Below, piece by piece: positions 22,298 through 29,939 of a stretch of 37,092 nucleotides of DNA. This stretch comes from Vreelandella maris (lineage in GTDB: Bacteria; Pseudomonadota; Gammaproteobacteria; Pseudomonadales; Halomonadaceae). The notes under the pieces were generated by a model that was not told the origin of the DNA, searched no databases, and saw only the letters and a list, made by a program, of their open reading frames with translations. Location: NCBI RefSeq assembly GCF_013371085.1, contig NZ_JABWCV010000031.1, positions 1-37,092 on the forward strand, written 5' to 3'. Both the position numbers and the translations under genes were made by a program. Within the stretch, counting starts at the first letter, position 1, and every line of letters starts with the position of its first letter.

Positions 22298-23799
22298 GCG
22301 CCGCCTCCTATTCCAAAGCTGGTGTTTTCAATATCGTCGCTGTCGTTGTCCTGGCTTGAGCCAGGCAGGGGCGCGGGGGTGAATTCGATCGAGGTGATAT
22401 CCATCAGGCTGGCGTAGTAGGCCATGGCCAGCGCGATGGCAGCATCGCCGTGGCGGTCTTTGCTGTCGCCGGTTTTGGCATCGGGCAGCTTGGGCACGCC
22501 CTTGATCACCTGCAGGGCGCGTAGGTCGTCGACCACGTTGCTGTCGCGGGGCAGCATGATCAGCTCATCTTCAAACGCTGCCTTGAACGGCGGCATATTG
22601 TTCAGGTACCAGCTTTGGGAAAGCATGACGACCTCGACAATGCTGCCGTAGCGCTCGGCTGCCTGCTCGGCTAAGTACTGGCCGTTGCCGCGACCATCCA
22701 GCGCGCCGCCTTGTAACCTTGGCAGGCGATCGGCAATAAAAAACAGCACTTGCTCTTGCTGCTTGAACGGCACGTTGCGCAGCTCGACCAGGAACGGCAC
22801 CTGGCGCACCAACTGTTGAGTGATGGCCATGGGGGCAATCACGGTTAAATCACCACTGCGGCCAAAGTCTTCGCCAAAGCAGTGAGCCAACTTGGGGTCG
22901 AGTTTTTCCAGTAGTGGCAGCAGGTGTTCAATACACCAGGCGTTGATCTCTAGTGCTCGGTAGTGCTCGGGTACTGCGTTGAATTCGGCGCTGCCTTCGA
23001 AGCGAATCACCGGCGCATCGACCATGCGCGCTTCGATCATGGCGCGTGAAAGGTAGGCACCACCGCCTGCTTTGGGTACGCAGTAATACTCTTCTAACGC
23101 ATCCTCTTTGGTGGCGGTGTCCTTCAGCAGGTTGGCTTTCCACGCGTCTTCCGCTTCCAGGCTCCACGGCTTGCCGCGTACTTGGCAAATGCGCTGGTAC
23201 AGCCCTTGCTCGCAGGCGTCATCCAGCGTTATGCGGTGAACACTGTAGCGTTTCTTTTTCGCTCGGCTGTCTTGGATCAGCTCATTGAAAACGTTCTCAA
23301 CGCCGTTGTGGGTGCTGATCAAGCGCACCTTGGCGCCCCACATTGTGAGGGCTAGTGCTGCTTTGAGTACCTCAGCGAGCTGGTCATGGAAGGCGGCTTC
23401 GTCAATCGTGACGTTACCCTGGCGGCCACGCATGTTGCTGGGGCGCGAGCTAAGCGCCTGGATCTTGAAGCCACTAGAGAAGTGGATATTGAAGGTGAGG
23501 ATGTCTTTATCCTCATCTTGGTAAAGCTCTTCCTGGATGTGCGAGGCAGCGCGATTGAACGCCTTAGCCCACATGGCGCAGGCGTCGATAAACTCGATGG
23601 CCATGTCCTTGTTGCTGCCCACATAAAAGTGGTTGGTACCACCGGCGGCCTTAGCACTACTAGCCGTTAGCACGGCATCGGCGGCCTCACCCCAGGTCAG
23701 GCCGGTACGGCGGCTTTTCTCGGCAATCTTGAGATCGGATTCGTCTTCAATCCATGCCTTCTGATAGGGCAGCAGAACGGATTTAGGGAGCGCACTCAT
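22291..23799 (-). CDS. Mu gp28-like large terminase
   Basis: 502 residues. An ATPase P-loop-like EKSRRTGLTW at residues 27-36 and Walker B NVTIDEAAFHD at 129-139 are visible, followed by LISTHNG-type coupling motif. The C-terminal nuclease has FGEDFGRSGDL with acidic residues. It drives DNA packaging by headful cutting. The start ATG overlaps the stop of the gp27-like gene. In Mu-like phages packaging starts at the phage end near the repressor and includes host DNA. High confidence. Confidence 0.92.
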   Translation of the reverse strand: MSALPKSVLLPYQKAWIEDESDLKIAEKSRRTGLTWGEAADAVLTASSAKAAGGTNHFYVGSNKDMAIEFIDACAMWAKAFNRAASHIQEELYQDEDKDILTFNIHFSSGFKIQALSSRPSNMRGRQGNVTIDEAAFHDQLAEVLKAALALTMWGAKVRLISTHNGVENVFNELIQDSRAKKKRYSVHRITLDDACEQGLYQRICQVRGKPWSLEAEDAWKANLLKDTATKEDALEEYYCVPKAGGGAYLSRAMIEARMVDAPVIRFEGSAEFNAVPEHYRALEINAWCIEHLLPLLEKLDPKLAHCFGEDFGRSGDLTVIAPMAITQQLVRQVPFLVELRNVPFKQQEQVLFFIADRLPRLQGGALDGRGNGQYLAEQAAERYGSIVEVVMLSQSWYLNNMPPFKAAFEDELIMLPRDSNVVDDLRALQVIKGVPKLPDAKTGDSKDRHGDAAIALAMAYYASLMDITSIEFTPAPLPGSSQDNDSDDIENTSFGIGGGAW

Positions 23800-24347
23800 T
23801 AGGCAATCCCCAGTATGTCGCGCTTGATTGAGTCGATCGCTTCGCGGCTCATGCCTTGCGTGGCCATGCTGGTTTCGGCTTTCGCTGCTGCCTCTTTAGC
23901 GACTTCCACCCGCAGCTCTTTGGCCCACTTTTTCTGGCTTAGCGAAACACGGCCAATATCGGCCAGGGCTTTGGTCACGCTGGAAAGGTGCTTTGCCGCC
24001 ACGTCGGGTTCATGCTCGGCTTTACGCATGGCGATAGAGATACGTAGCAGCTGGTCTTGTACGATCCTAGCGGTCGCATCGATCAAGTGGCCGCTTTCGT
24101 CTTCGCCTTCGCTTGCCATGGCGCGGGCTAGCTCGGTGGTCTTACGCACGTCGCCCATGGCTTCTTCGAACTCTTCCTGCAAGTCTTGGCCATAGCGGTG
24201 CACGCTCGACTTGGAAACGTTATAACCGCGCTCGCTTAGCCACCCAGCTAACGCTTCGTAGCCTTGAAAGCCACTGCTGACCAGGCGCTCGTTAAGCTGT
24301 TCGCGCACATCCTGGGGCAGGTCGAATACCTTATTGCGAGGCGGCAT
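23799..24347 (-). CDS. Mu gp27-like small terminase (DUF3486)
   Basis: 182 residues from ATG 24347, with AGGGG seven bases upstream; an upstream TTG is less likely. The N-terminal helices carry the family pattern RNKVFDLPQDVREQLNERLVSSGFQGYEALAGWL with the SSVHRYG helix, a DNA-binding HTH. The helical C-terminus likely assembles with the large terminase. It is in the expected Mu order, between gp26 and gp28. High confidence. Confidence 0.9.
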   Translation of the reverse strand: MPPRNKVFDLPQDVREQLNERLVSSGFQGYEALAGWLSERGYNVSKSSVHRYGQDLQEEFEEAMGDVRKTTELARAMASEGEDESGHLIDATARIVQDQLLRISIAMRKAEHEPDVAAKHLSSVTKALADIGRVSLSQKKWAKELRVEVAKEAAAKAETSMATQGMSREAIDSIKRDILGIA

Positions 24348-24349
24348 GA

Positions 24350-24649
24350 TCAAACCCCTGGGCGTGGTTTAGCGACGCCAGGTACGTTAGCGAGACCCTC
24401 GGCACAGTCAGCACCGCGTGAGGTTAAGGTAACGATCCAGCCTATGCGGGGAGTCTGCGTAATCACCAACCCTTGTTCTTCTAGCCAGGCGAGATCGCCA
24501 TGCAGCTTGTCGCGACTGATATTGTGGGCGTAGGCGCCTTTCAGCTCATCGTTCAGGCTGTATTCGTTAGTCGTGAACTGGTTGCGGCGTGAGAGAATCC
24601 GCAAAATAACCAGCCGACGGCCTTCGGTTTCAAAGTCTGGATAGCTCAT
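24350..24649 (-). CDS. Mu gp26-like winged-helix protein
   Basis: 99 residues. N-terminal YPDFETEGRRLVILRILSRRNQFTTNEYSLNDEL and ISRDKLHGDLAWLEEQGLV form a winged helix (wHTH), as in small proteins beside Mu gp25/gp27. Its stop overlaps the start region of gp27. It may help terminase or act as a regulator; the function in Mu is unknown. Family placement good, role unknown. Confidence 0.75.
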   Translation of the reverse strand: MSYPDFETEGRRLVILRILSRRNQFTTNEYSLNDELKGAYAHNISRDKLHGDLAWLEEQGLVITQTPRIGWIVTLTSRGADCAEGLANVPGVAKPRPGV

Positions 24650-24991
24650 TTATCGGTTCCCCTTTTCCGTCAGCAGGTATTCGTGCAAGCGGTTGAGTAG
24701 TTGATTACTGGCCTGCACTTGCATGGCCAGCTCACCCACTGATCTGTTCATGCCCGCCATCTCGCCGCACAACTTGTCGATCTCGCTGAAGCCAGGGCGG
24801 TTTTCAAGCGTTTGCTCTAGGCGTGACACGTGCTTATCAACCTCATCAAGCCGGATGTGAACCTCGCGGATGGCGGTACTGGTGGCGCGGTTGCGCGTGG
24901 TCCACCAGACGTAAACCCCACCCGCAAGCAGGAAGCCGTTCTTAAGCAGCTCGAAAAGAAAGCGGGCATCCCATATGTTGGTAATTTCCAT
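24650..24991 (-). CDS. Mu gp25-like DUF2730 protein
   Basis: 113 residues from ATG 24991, chosen over an upstream frame opening at 25063 which overlaps the spanin gene. One membrane segment at about residues 13-31 (FLLAGGVYVWW) is followed by a long coiled coil (REVHIRLDEVDKHVSRLEQTLENRP). This is the layout of the DUF2730 family beside the terminase genes. Function not known. Confidence 0.75.
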   Translation of the reverse strand: MEITNIWDARFLFELLKNGFLLAGGVYVWWTTRNRATSTAIREVHIRLDEVDKHVSRLEQTLENRPGFSEIDKLCGEMAGMNRSVGELAMQVQASNQLLNRLHEYLLTEKGNR

Positions 24992-24998
24992 GTTCCCC

Positions 24999-25292
24999 TC
25001 AGTCTTCGTCTTCTTCGTCGTTACTGGCCACGCACTTGTCGGCGTGTTCGCGCACGCGGGCAAGCTTTAGCCAGCCTCGCGTTGCCCAGTGGTGTAAGTC
25101 GGTGATGTAAAGCGCCACATCGTTCTGGGTGTAATCACCCACAGGGCGCAGCGGTTGGCGTTCTTGTGCTGTCATGCCCGCTGGTGCGGCGCATTCGTAG
25201 ACATTGACAGAAGGTGGTGGAGGCAACTCTGGCGGCGTACTGCTACAGGCAGCCAAGGCTGCGGCAGCGCCGATGATCAATACCGTTCTCAT
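24999..25292 (-). CDS. Outer-membrane spanin lipoprotein (Rz1-like)
   Basis: 97 residues. The N-terminus MRTVLIIGAAAALAACSS is a lipoprotein signal peptide with cleavage before C16, and the mature part begins with a proline-rich segment (PPELPPPPSVNVYE), as in o-spanins. The start is within ATGA of the i-spanin stop. With the i-spanin it would fuse inner and outer membranes at lysis. GGAGG lies eight bases before the ATG. Confidence 0.82.
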   Translation of the reverse strand: MRTVLIIGAAAALAACSSTPPELPPPPSVNVYECAAPAGMTAQERQPLRPVGDYTQNDVALYITDLHHWATRGWLKLARVREHADKCVASNDEEDED

Positions 25293-25639
25293 GGCAGCGC
25301 CTCCAGCGTTGAGCGCAACACCGGGGCCACCTCGCCATCGTCGCTGGCGGGCGATTCCTGAATGCGGCGGCGTAGGACGTCGTAATCCTCGGCCTGTTCG
25401 GCCAATTCTTCTTGAAGCGCTTTAAGATCGGCTTCGGCGAGGCGTCGGCTGCGCTCGGCGTAGCCTAGCTCGTCGGCTACCTCATTGGCTTTCTGCTTCC
25501 AGGCATCGCGCTTATCCACCATTTGGGATAACGCAGAACGCTCAAGGGCGAGGTCGGTTTTCAACGTGTGGTTCTGCCATACGTTCCAGCCAAGAGCGCT
25601 TGAGACCAAAATAAGTAGGATGGTGGTTATGCGTTGCAT
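25289..25639 (-). CDS. Inner-membrane spanin (Rz-like)
   Basis: 116 residues from ATG 25639 (purine run six bases upstream; an earlier ATG at 25657 has none). One N-terminal membrane anchor (ITTILLILVSSALGWNVW) precedes a long periplasmic coiled coil (residues about 30-95). It lies between the lytic transglycosylase and the o-spanin, overlapping both. Typical i-spanin topology and order. Functional call is by topology and context. Confidence 0.85.
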   Translation of the reverse strand: MQRITTILLILVSSALGWNVWQNHTLKTDLALERSALSQMVDKRDAWKQKANEVADELGYAERSRRLAEADLKALQEELAEQAEDYDVLRRRIQESPASDDGEVAPVLRSTLEALP

Positions 25640-26289
25640 GGCGCACCCCCTTGCCATCCCGCGCGCTCATAACGGGGCGTGAGCGTGAGTAGGATGTGTC
25701 GCACGTAGTGGCGGTTTTCTCGCAGGGCCCAGCCTGCGCGGTGGGTGTACTTCTCAACGCTTCCAAACCACACTCTGGGGTTATCCCCGGCGGCGGTCGC
25801 TAGGCGCCTGTCTCTGTTCACCCACCCAAGGCCGCCGTTGTATGCACTGAGCGCAAAGGCCCAGCGTTGGCATTCATCAGCGGCACTTGCCAGCTGCTGC
25901 CAGTGCCACTTGTTGTAACGTGCCTGGGCCCTCATGGCCCAGCCGGGGGAGTACGGGGCGGCGCGGCCCAGGTCGGGGTAGATTTCCGCGATCCATGCCG
26001 AGGTGCTGGGCATAAACTGACTAAGCCCCTGGGCACCCACGGGGCTGTTGACATTTGATCGCCAGGCGCTTTCTTGGTGGATCTGCGCGGCATGCACGGC
26101 GACACGGCCATTCATGCCCCATTCTTGCTGCACCACGCGGGTTAGCTCTCGCTGGTAGCCCTGGGCAGCGTTGGGTATTTGGGCATGAGCAGGCTGGAAA
26201 AGCTCGAACGCCAGCAGCGCCGCCAGCACCACACACATGGCGATTCTGGTGCCGTGTTCCCGTAGGTAAGCTTTGAGATCGTTCATCAT
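25627..26289 (-). CDS. Phage endolysin, SLT-type lytic transglycosylase
   Basis: 220 residues. An N-terminal hydrophobic signal-anchor (MCVVLAALLAFELF, residues 18-31, followed by PAHAQ, a possible signal-peptidase site) suggests a SAR-type or secreted endolysin. The goose-lysozyme/SLT motif HQESAWRSNVNSP has the catalytic Glu at residue 73, then GAQGLSQFMPSTS and AYNGG. It cleaves peptidoglycan glycan strands from outside the membrane. ATG 26289 (AGGAGG seven bases upstream) overlaps the stop of the 52-residue ORF. High confidence. Confidence 0.9.
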   Translation of the reverse strand: MMNDLKAYLREHGTRIAMCVVLAALLAFELFQPAHAQIPNAAQGYQRELTRVVQQEWGMNGRVAVHAAQIHQESAWRSNVNSPVGAQGLSQFMPSTSAWIAEIYPDLGRAAPYSPGWAMRAQARYNKWHWQQLASAADECQRWAFALSAYNGGLGWVNRDRRLATAAGDNPRVWFGSVEKYTHRAGWALRENRHYVRHILLTLTPRYERAGWQGGAPCNA

Positions 26290-26444
26290 GTCCGTTCCTC
26301 CTGGAGCGCCGATTCCGCACGCTCGACCACATCTTTCAGGCGGTAATAAGCGGCTAAACGCTTAGGGCCAGCGGCAAGGGCGTCTATCTCAGCAACCAGG
26401 CGTTCGCCTTCAGCAAGCAGCTCAGCGGCGGTATCGGCGCCCAT
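26286..26444 (-). CDS. 52-aa lysis-cassette ORF
   Basis: A short gene from ATG 26444 to the TGA at 26286-26288, two bases after the holin stop and overlapping the endolysin ATG (ATGATG). The protein is a single amphipathic, charged helix: repeated L, E, A and R residues, no membrane segment. Its coupling to both neighbours suggests real translation. I do not recognise a family; comparable small genes lie in lysis cassettes of D3112-like phages. Possibly an antiholin-like or regulatory peptide. Confidence 0.6.
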   Translation of the reverse strand: MGADTAAELLAEGERLVAEIDALAAGPKRLAAYYRLKDVVERAESALQEERT

Positions 26445-26445
26445 G

Positions 26446-26775
26446 TCAGACTTCTAGGCCAAGCGCGAGAATAGCGGCGGCGATGATGATTGAGCGGCGC
26501 AGCATGAGCGCTTCCCAGGATGTGACCTCGTTCGTGTGCTTATCTGGATTGAAGCTATCCGGGCGGGCGTAGGGGAATATCGAGCGGTCGATCCAATAAC
26601 CGAGGTAGGCGCCCCAGCACAACTTGCTCAGCGACCAGAGCAGCACACCGAGTTGGTGCGGGTAGAGCAAAGCAACGACGAAGGTGGCGAGAATAGCGAG
26701 GATCAGCCAGGGGCCGATGCGAAGCTTGTCGAGCAGGTTGTAACGGGTTTGGGGGGTCACGGTAGGTAGCCTCAT
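26446..26775 (-). CDS. Putative holin
   Basis: 109 residues. Hydrophobic segments at about residues 24-42 and 44-62 (IGPWLILAILATFVVALLYP, LGVLLWSLSKLCWGAYLGYWIDRSIFPYARP) and a third near the C-terminus (RRSIIIAAAILALGLEV) match the holins of transposable siphophages, including the GYWLDR-type signature with IFPYARPD. It would control the timing of lysis. It is the first gene of the lysis cassette, after the putative late promoter. Confidence 0.8.
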   Translation of the reverse strand: MRLPTVTPQTRYNLLDKLRIGPWLILAILATFVVALLYPHQLGVLLWSLSKLCWGAYLGYWIDRSIFPYARPDSFNPDKHTNEVTSWEALMLRRSIIIAAAILALGLEV

Positions 26776-26850
26776 TGCGTGCGTGGTGAGCGGTAAGCAC
26801 AGTGCAGTGAGGTTTAGGCTAGAGGGGATCGACTAGGTGTCGGGAATCAA

Positions 26851-26868
26851 GCGGTTTAGGAGTTTTGG
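26851..26868 (-). promoter_or_regulatory. Candidate late-promoter activator motif upstream of the holin (Plys-like)
   Basis: Copy of the motif with 17 of 18 bases matching the copy upstream of the protease. It lies 76 bases before the holin start and just downstream of the early/middle terminator. Mu has its activator-dependent Plys here. Core on the minus strand: CCAAAACTCCTAAA. Confidence 0.65.
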
Positions 26869-26877
26869 AAGGCTAGA

Positions 26878-26903
26878 AAGAAAACAACCCGCCGTGGCGG
26901 GTT
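26878..26903 (-). terminator. Terminator ending the early/middle transcript
   Basis: An inverted repeat (26886-26893 with 26896-26903; AACCCGCC with GGCGGGTT) is followed on the minus strand by GTTTTC-type U-rich sequence. It separates the lipoprotein gene from the lysis cassette and its putative late promoter. Confidence 0.8.
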
Positions 26904-26977
26904 TGTTGGGAGCTATCGCGATCAGTTCGCTCGGGCGCTCTATTTCGTATTCAACTCGATTTCCGAGCACTCGGCAA

Positions 26978-27298
26978 CTATGAATTGGAGCAGTTATCAT
27001 CCCAAAGATCATCAAACGTTAACCATGATTTTTCCATATACACTCGATTTGACGGAGGACTATTGACGAAACGCTGGAAACCCACATAGCCACCATAGGA
27101 ATTTTTCCCATTTACCTCGCCACATACAGTCACTACACCCCACTCGTTTTCTTTTGTTTTGATGATATTGCGAAACTGAGCTGACTCAGGATCGCGAAGC
27201 TCACTGGCAACGGTCTCTTTTGCTGTTTTAATGTCCCCAGATTCACAGCCCGCCAATAGCGCGGCGCTGATAATCGTGATCCCTGCGAGTGCTTTCAT
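26978..27298 (-). CDS. Small lipoprotein between Mor and the lysis genes
   Basis: 106 residues. A clear lipobox (signal MKALAGITIISAALLAGC, mature from C18), then a conserved-looking segment DPESAQFRNIIKTKENEWGVVTVCGEVNGKN with GGYVGFQRFV. The VCGEVNGKNSYGGYVGF type is seen in small bacterial and phage lipoproteins. TTAGGAG lies upstream and there is no separate promoter, so it should be made with the middle genes. It is AT-richer than its neighbours. Possible superinfection-exclusion function is only inference from location and lipid anchor. Confidence 0.75.
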   Translation of the reverse strand: MKALAGITIISAALLAGCESGDIKTAKETVASELRDPESAQFRNIIKTKENEWGVVTVCGEVNGKNSYGGYVGFQRFVNSPPSNRVYMEKSWLTFDDLWDDNCSNS

Positions 27299-27328
27299 GA
27301 TTGTTCTCCTAACTCGGTTGAGGCTAGC

Positions 27329-27757
27329 TTAGCCGTTTGAGCTGTCGCCGAAAAGATCAGATTGCATCCGGGCGCGGGCTAGTTTGCGCTGCTCGCCGAG
27401 AATGCTATAGATCTGCGCTTCGGTCAGGTCGTAGTCTTCGACCAGTTGGGGGATGTTGTCGCCGGTGTGGCGCTCCCATATTTCGCGGTCTCGCAGGGCG
27501 CGGTCTAATTGGCGGCCTTGGGGTACGTAAAGACTCCGCCCACCGGCAAACGAGCTGATAGCCCGCACGGCGGCAAAGGCGCGGCTGCGGGCTACTTTGG
27601 GGTCATCACCGGCGCGGAAATGGGCGTTCTCGACCACGGTGAGCATATCGCTTAGCCCCTGTGGCCACTTCTTGAGTATCTCAGGGTCGAGGTAGTCCAG
27701 GGCATCGGCGGGGATGCCGAAGCCTAGGTCTAGGTTGTCTGCCTTATGCGAGTTCAT
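27329..27757 (-). CDS. mor: Mor/C-type transcription activator
   Basis: 142 residues. The family core is GGRSLYVPQG (residues 72-81), followed by ALRDREIWERHTGDNIPQLVEDYDLTEAQIYSILGEQRKLA (HTH around 97-125). Mu Mor activates the middle promoter and C the late promoters; only one such gene is seen here, so it probably activates the late promoters directly. It is coupled to gemA by overlap. The likely targets are the three CCAARACTCC motifs. High confidence in family. Confidence 0.92.
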   Translation of the reverse strand: MNSHKADNLDLGFGIPADALDYLDPEILKKWPQGLSDMLTVVENAHFRAGDDPKVARSRAFAAVRAISSFAGGRSLYVPQGRQLDRALRDREIWERHTGDNIPQLVEDYDLTEAQIYSILGEQRKLARARMQSDLFGDSSNG

Positions 27758-28166
27758 CGGGGTACCGTCCTTGCCGCTTGGCGTCGATGATCAACGCCTG
27801 GAGCAGCTTGTGCAGTTGGCTGTCGTCGAGAAAGTCCACACGATCCACCTTGAACATGTTCCTAGCCATGCCGTCGGCGTAGGCCCAGGCGCGGCCCGCG
27901 TGTGTGAGCAGTGCCTCGACCTTGTTCATTTCCGCTTGGCGGGAGCGTGGAGGGTTGGGGGCTTTACGACCTGCCTTTTTGGCGGGCTTCGGCTCAAAGC
28001 CAAGGCGGCGAAACTCATACATAACGCCGCCTACAGTCTTATTCGTGAGTTCTTTGGCACTGCTCACGCCCGCTGTGCGGGCGAGAATGGCGCGGTAGTC
28101 TTCATCGGTTAGGCCCAATTGGGCCTTCGCGATGTGTATCTGGGCCAGCTTGCCTTTGCTGATCAT
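27744..28166 (-). CDS. gemA: GemA-like regulatory protein (Mu gp16, DUF1018)
   Basis: 140 residues. The opening MISKGKLAQIHIAKAQLGLTDEDYRAIL and the conserved GGVMYEFRRLGFEPKP block identify DUF1018/GemA. GemA in Mu decouples host gene expression and is dispensable. It overlaps the preceding gene (ATGA-type) and mor. High confidence. Confidence 0.9.
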   Translation of the reverse strand: MISKGKLAQIHIAKAQLGLTDEDYRAILARTAGVSSAKELTNKTVGGVMYEFRRLGFEPKPAKKAGRKAPNPPRSRQAEMNKVEALLTHAGRAWAYADGMARNMFKVDRVDFLDDSQLHKLLQALIIDAKRQGRYPDELA

Positions 28167-28573
28167 GACGTCACCTCATCGGCTTTCAGCTCTAGGTCTG
28201 GGAAATGCTTTTTCAGGTGACTGATCAGCGTTTTGGGGCTGTTCCATGTGGGGTCAAACATGACGGTTTTCAGCTCCACCATGTTGTCGGCTTGTTTCTT
28301 GCCGAATATCCGCTTGAGCTTTCCATACTGCTTAACGGGATATGCACGACTCTTACGCGGACGAAAGAAACGGGATTCGGGGTGTTTAGTTGTGCCGTTC
28401 TCGCCGCGCATGAACCACTCCCCTTTGATTTGGCCGTTCACATAGGTCTCAATCACCAGGCGCTCACCCTTGCTAAGACACTTGTAAAAAGTCACTTCAT
28501 AGCCGTCAGCGAGGATCTTGGCGGTGCCGAAGATGCCAGAGAGCTGTTCTTCCAGTTGCTGCCATTTGTTCAT
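28163..28573 (-). CDS. Hypothetical early protein
   Basis: 136 residues, basic, with a mixed alpha/beta pattern: N-terminal helix (WQQLEEQLSGIFG), a beta meander (YEVTFYKCLSKGERLVIETYVNGQIKGEWFM) and a lysine-rich C-terminus (RKSRAYPVKQYGKLKRIFGKK, then SHLKKHFPDL). I do not recognise a named family; proteins with this look occur in early regions of Mu-like phages. Start overlaps the stop of the upstream gene and its stop overlaps gemA. Confidence 0.6.
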   Translation of the reverse strand: MNKWQQLEEQLSGIFGTAKILADGYEVTFYKCLSKGERLVIETYVNGQIKGEWFMRGENGTTKHPESRFFRPRKSRAYPVKQYGKLKRIFGKKQADNMVELKTVMFDPTWNSPKTLISHLKKHFPDLELKADEVTS

Positions 28574-29268
28574 GACGCCACCTCACCGATCTGGGCGTGA
28601 CGGCTGCCGTTCACACCCTGGTGGAAGCTGACTTTCTTGCCGTCCTGATAGCCCTGGTGAATGGCACCATGATCATGGCTGCGCATGCCCTTGGTGTTAT
28701 CGCGAGGCTTCATGGTGTCCAGTTCTTCCCAGCGCTTGGCCTTGTAGGCTTCCACGATGGCGTTCTCAGCTTCAGTGCGTTGCTGGCGTGTCACCTGTTT
28801 AGCCACGGCGTTCAACCATGCTTGCGCATAGAGATCACCATGGCGCACCTTGGTGGTTCGCTTTAGGCGCTTATTGAGGGTGGCCAAAAAGGCAGTCCGG
28901 TCGCGCTTTAGCTGTCGGCCCAGCACTTCAAAGGCATAGCCCGCTACTTCGGCAGCACCATTCAAGCCGTAGAACTCAACGTTAAGTGTCCATCGCTCAC
29001 CGTCGAAGACCTGTTGGTAGACCTTCTCAGCGCCAAAGGCACCGGCAACCATAGATCCCAGCATGATCACGTAGGCGGGCGGCGTTTTACCTGCGCCTGT
29101 TTTAGTGGTGTGGCTGCCTACATCGCTCATGGCCACGTCGTCATTGGTGACGCCGTGAATGGCCATCAATTTTTGCGCCTGGCGCAATGCGGCGGCGGCT
29201 TCATTGGCATTGCTCGACTTGGCAAGCCGTAGGCACTTTTTGATTTTGTCTAACGCTTTGCTGTCCAT
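28570..29268 (-). CDS. DUF2786-domain protein
   Basis: 232 residues. The N-terminal 40 residues (MDSKALDKIKKCLRLAKSSNANEAAAALRQAQKLM) are the DUF2786 helical domain; the central region and the C-terminus (SHDHGAIHQGYQDGKKVSFHQGV) also match the family layout. GGAGAG lies just before the ATG. Such proteins are common in early regions of Mu-like and other phages; the function is unknown. Family call is reliable. Confidence 0.8.
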   Translation of the reverse strand: MDSKALDKIKKCLRLAKSSNANEAAAALRQAQKLMAIHGVTNDDVAMSDVGSHTTKTGAGKTPPAYVIMLGSMVAGAFGAEKVYQQVFDGERWTLNVEFYGLNGAAEVAGYAFEVLGRQLKRDRTAFLATLNKRLKRTTKVRHGDLYAQAWLNAVAKQVTRQQRTEAENAIVEAYKAKRWEELDTMKPRDNTKGMRSHDHGAIHQGYQDGKKVSFHQGVNGSRHAQIGEVAS

Positions 29269-29340
29269 TTCTCTCCCCTTGGCTGCTCATCAGTGCTGGG
29301 CCACCACGCCCAGCAGACGCCCCACGCGGGGGCGTTTCGC

Positions 29341-29550
29341 TTAATGGATGGTTGTTTTGATGGTTCCTTTGGCCTCTTCTAGCACCTCTTTAATGGCGAG
29401 CACTCCTAGCAGCGCTAACCGACCTGCCTGCTTAAGCTCTGGCGAGTTGGCACTTTCGCCGTTGAAGCCTGCATAAACGGTGAAACCACCGGTTTCGTTA
29501 GGCTCGATCGTGATCATGGCCTTGGTACTGGTTTTGGTCGGCTCGCTCAT
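29341..29550 (-). CDS. Small hypothetical early protein
   Basis: 69 residues, with a beta-type N-terminus (TKAMITIEPNETGGFTVYAGFNG) and a helical C-terminus (LALLGVLAIKEVLEEAKG). ATG 29550 overlaps the stop of the frameshifted upstream gene (ATGA), evidence of operon coupling. I do not recognise a family. The following gap 29269-29340 holds a GC-rich hairpin (ACGCCCC with GGGGCGT) without a U tract. Confidence 0.6.
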   Translation of the reverse strand: MSEPTKTSTKAMITIEPNETGGFTVYAGFNGESANSPELKQAGRLALLGVLAIKEVLEEAKGTIKTTIH

Positions 29551-29781
29551 GCGGCACCTCGGTTAGCGCGGTAGGTGATGTGATAGCGGTACTGGATGCC
29601 CGCCGCTGTGTCGGAGTCGCGTAGGTAGTCGTTAACGACGTGGGCCGTAGACCTTGCGCGCCACGTTCAGTGCTGCGTCGCGGTGAGTGGTACCCGTGGC
29701 ACGCTGGCCGCGCAAGGTGCCAACAAAGCCGCCGATCGCAGGGCTGACTCTGATTGAACTGGCATTCAAAACCGTGCTCAT
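29547..29781 (-). pseudogene. Early small gene with single-base frameshift
   Basis: From ATG 29781 the frame reads MSTVLNASSIRVSPAIGGF onward for 49 residues and stops at TAA 29632-29634. In the +1-shifted frame the reading continues (VVNDYLRDSDTAAGIQYRY) to TGA 29547-29549, which overlaps the next start as ATGA. A single base change around 29635-29645 would give a continuous protein of about 77 residues, close to a common small early protein of Mu-like phages (pattern VSPxIxGxV, GxRATxT). Either the gene has decayed or the base is a sequencing error. Confidence 0.72.
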
Positions 29782-29936
29782 TGGGTCACCTCATCGGTCA
29801 TGTTCTCGCTCGCCCAACGCCATGCGCTGTGCTTCCAGTTGCGCGGCGGCGGGTTCTGCTTTAGCCACTGCTTGGCTTGCGCGGCGCTGATGCCGCGCCA
29901 CTGGAGCTGGTAGAAGTACTGGCATTTGCTGGGCAT
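29778..29936 (-). CDS. 52-aa early ORF
   Basis: From ATG 29936 (GGAGGTG six bases upstream) to TGA, overlapping the next start as ATGA. The protein is basic and rich in Q and W (MPSKCQYFYQLQWRGISAAQ, then KQWLKQNPPPRNWK). It looks like a real small gene from its coupling on both sides. I do not recognise a family. It follows the DUF3164-type gene. Confidence 0.6.
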   Translation of the reverse strand: MPSKCQYFYQLQWRGISAAQAKQWLKQNPPPRNWKHSAWRWASENMTDEVTQ

Positions 29937-29939
29937 GGG

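Noticed and set aside
29269..29340. GC-rich hairpin (ACGCCCC with GGGGCGT) considered as terminator
   Set aside because: No U tract on the minus strand, and the genes on either side look co-transcribed.
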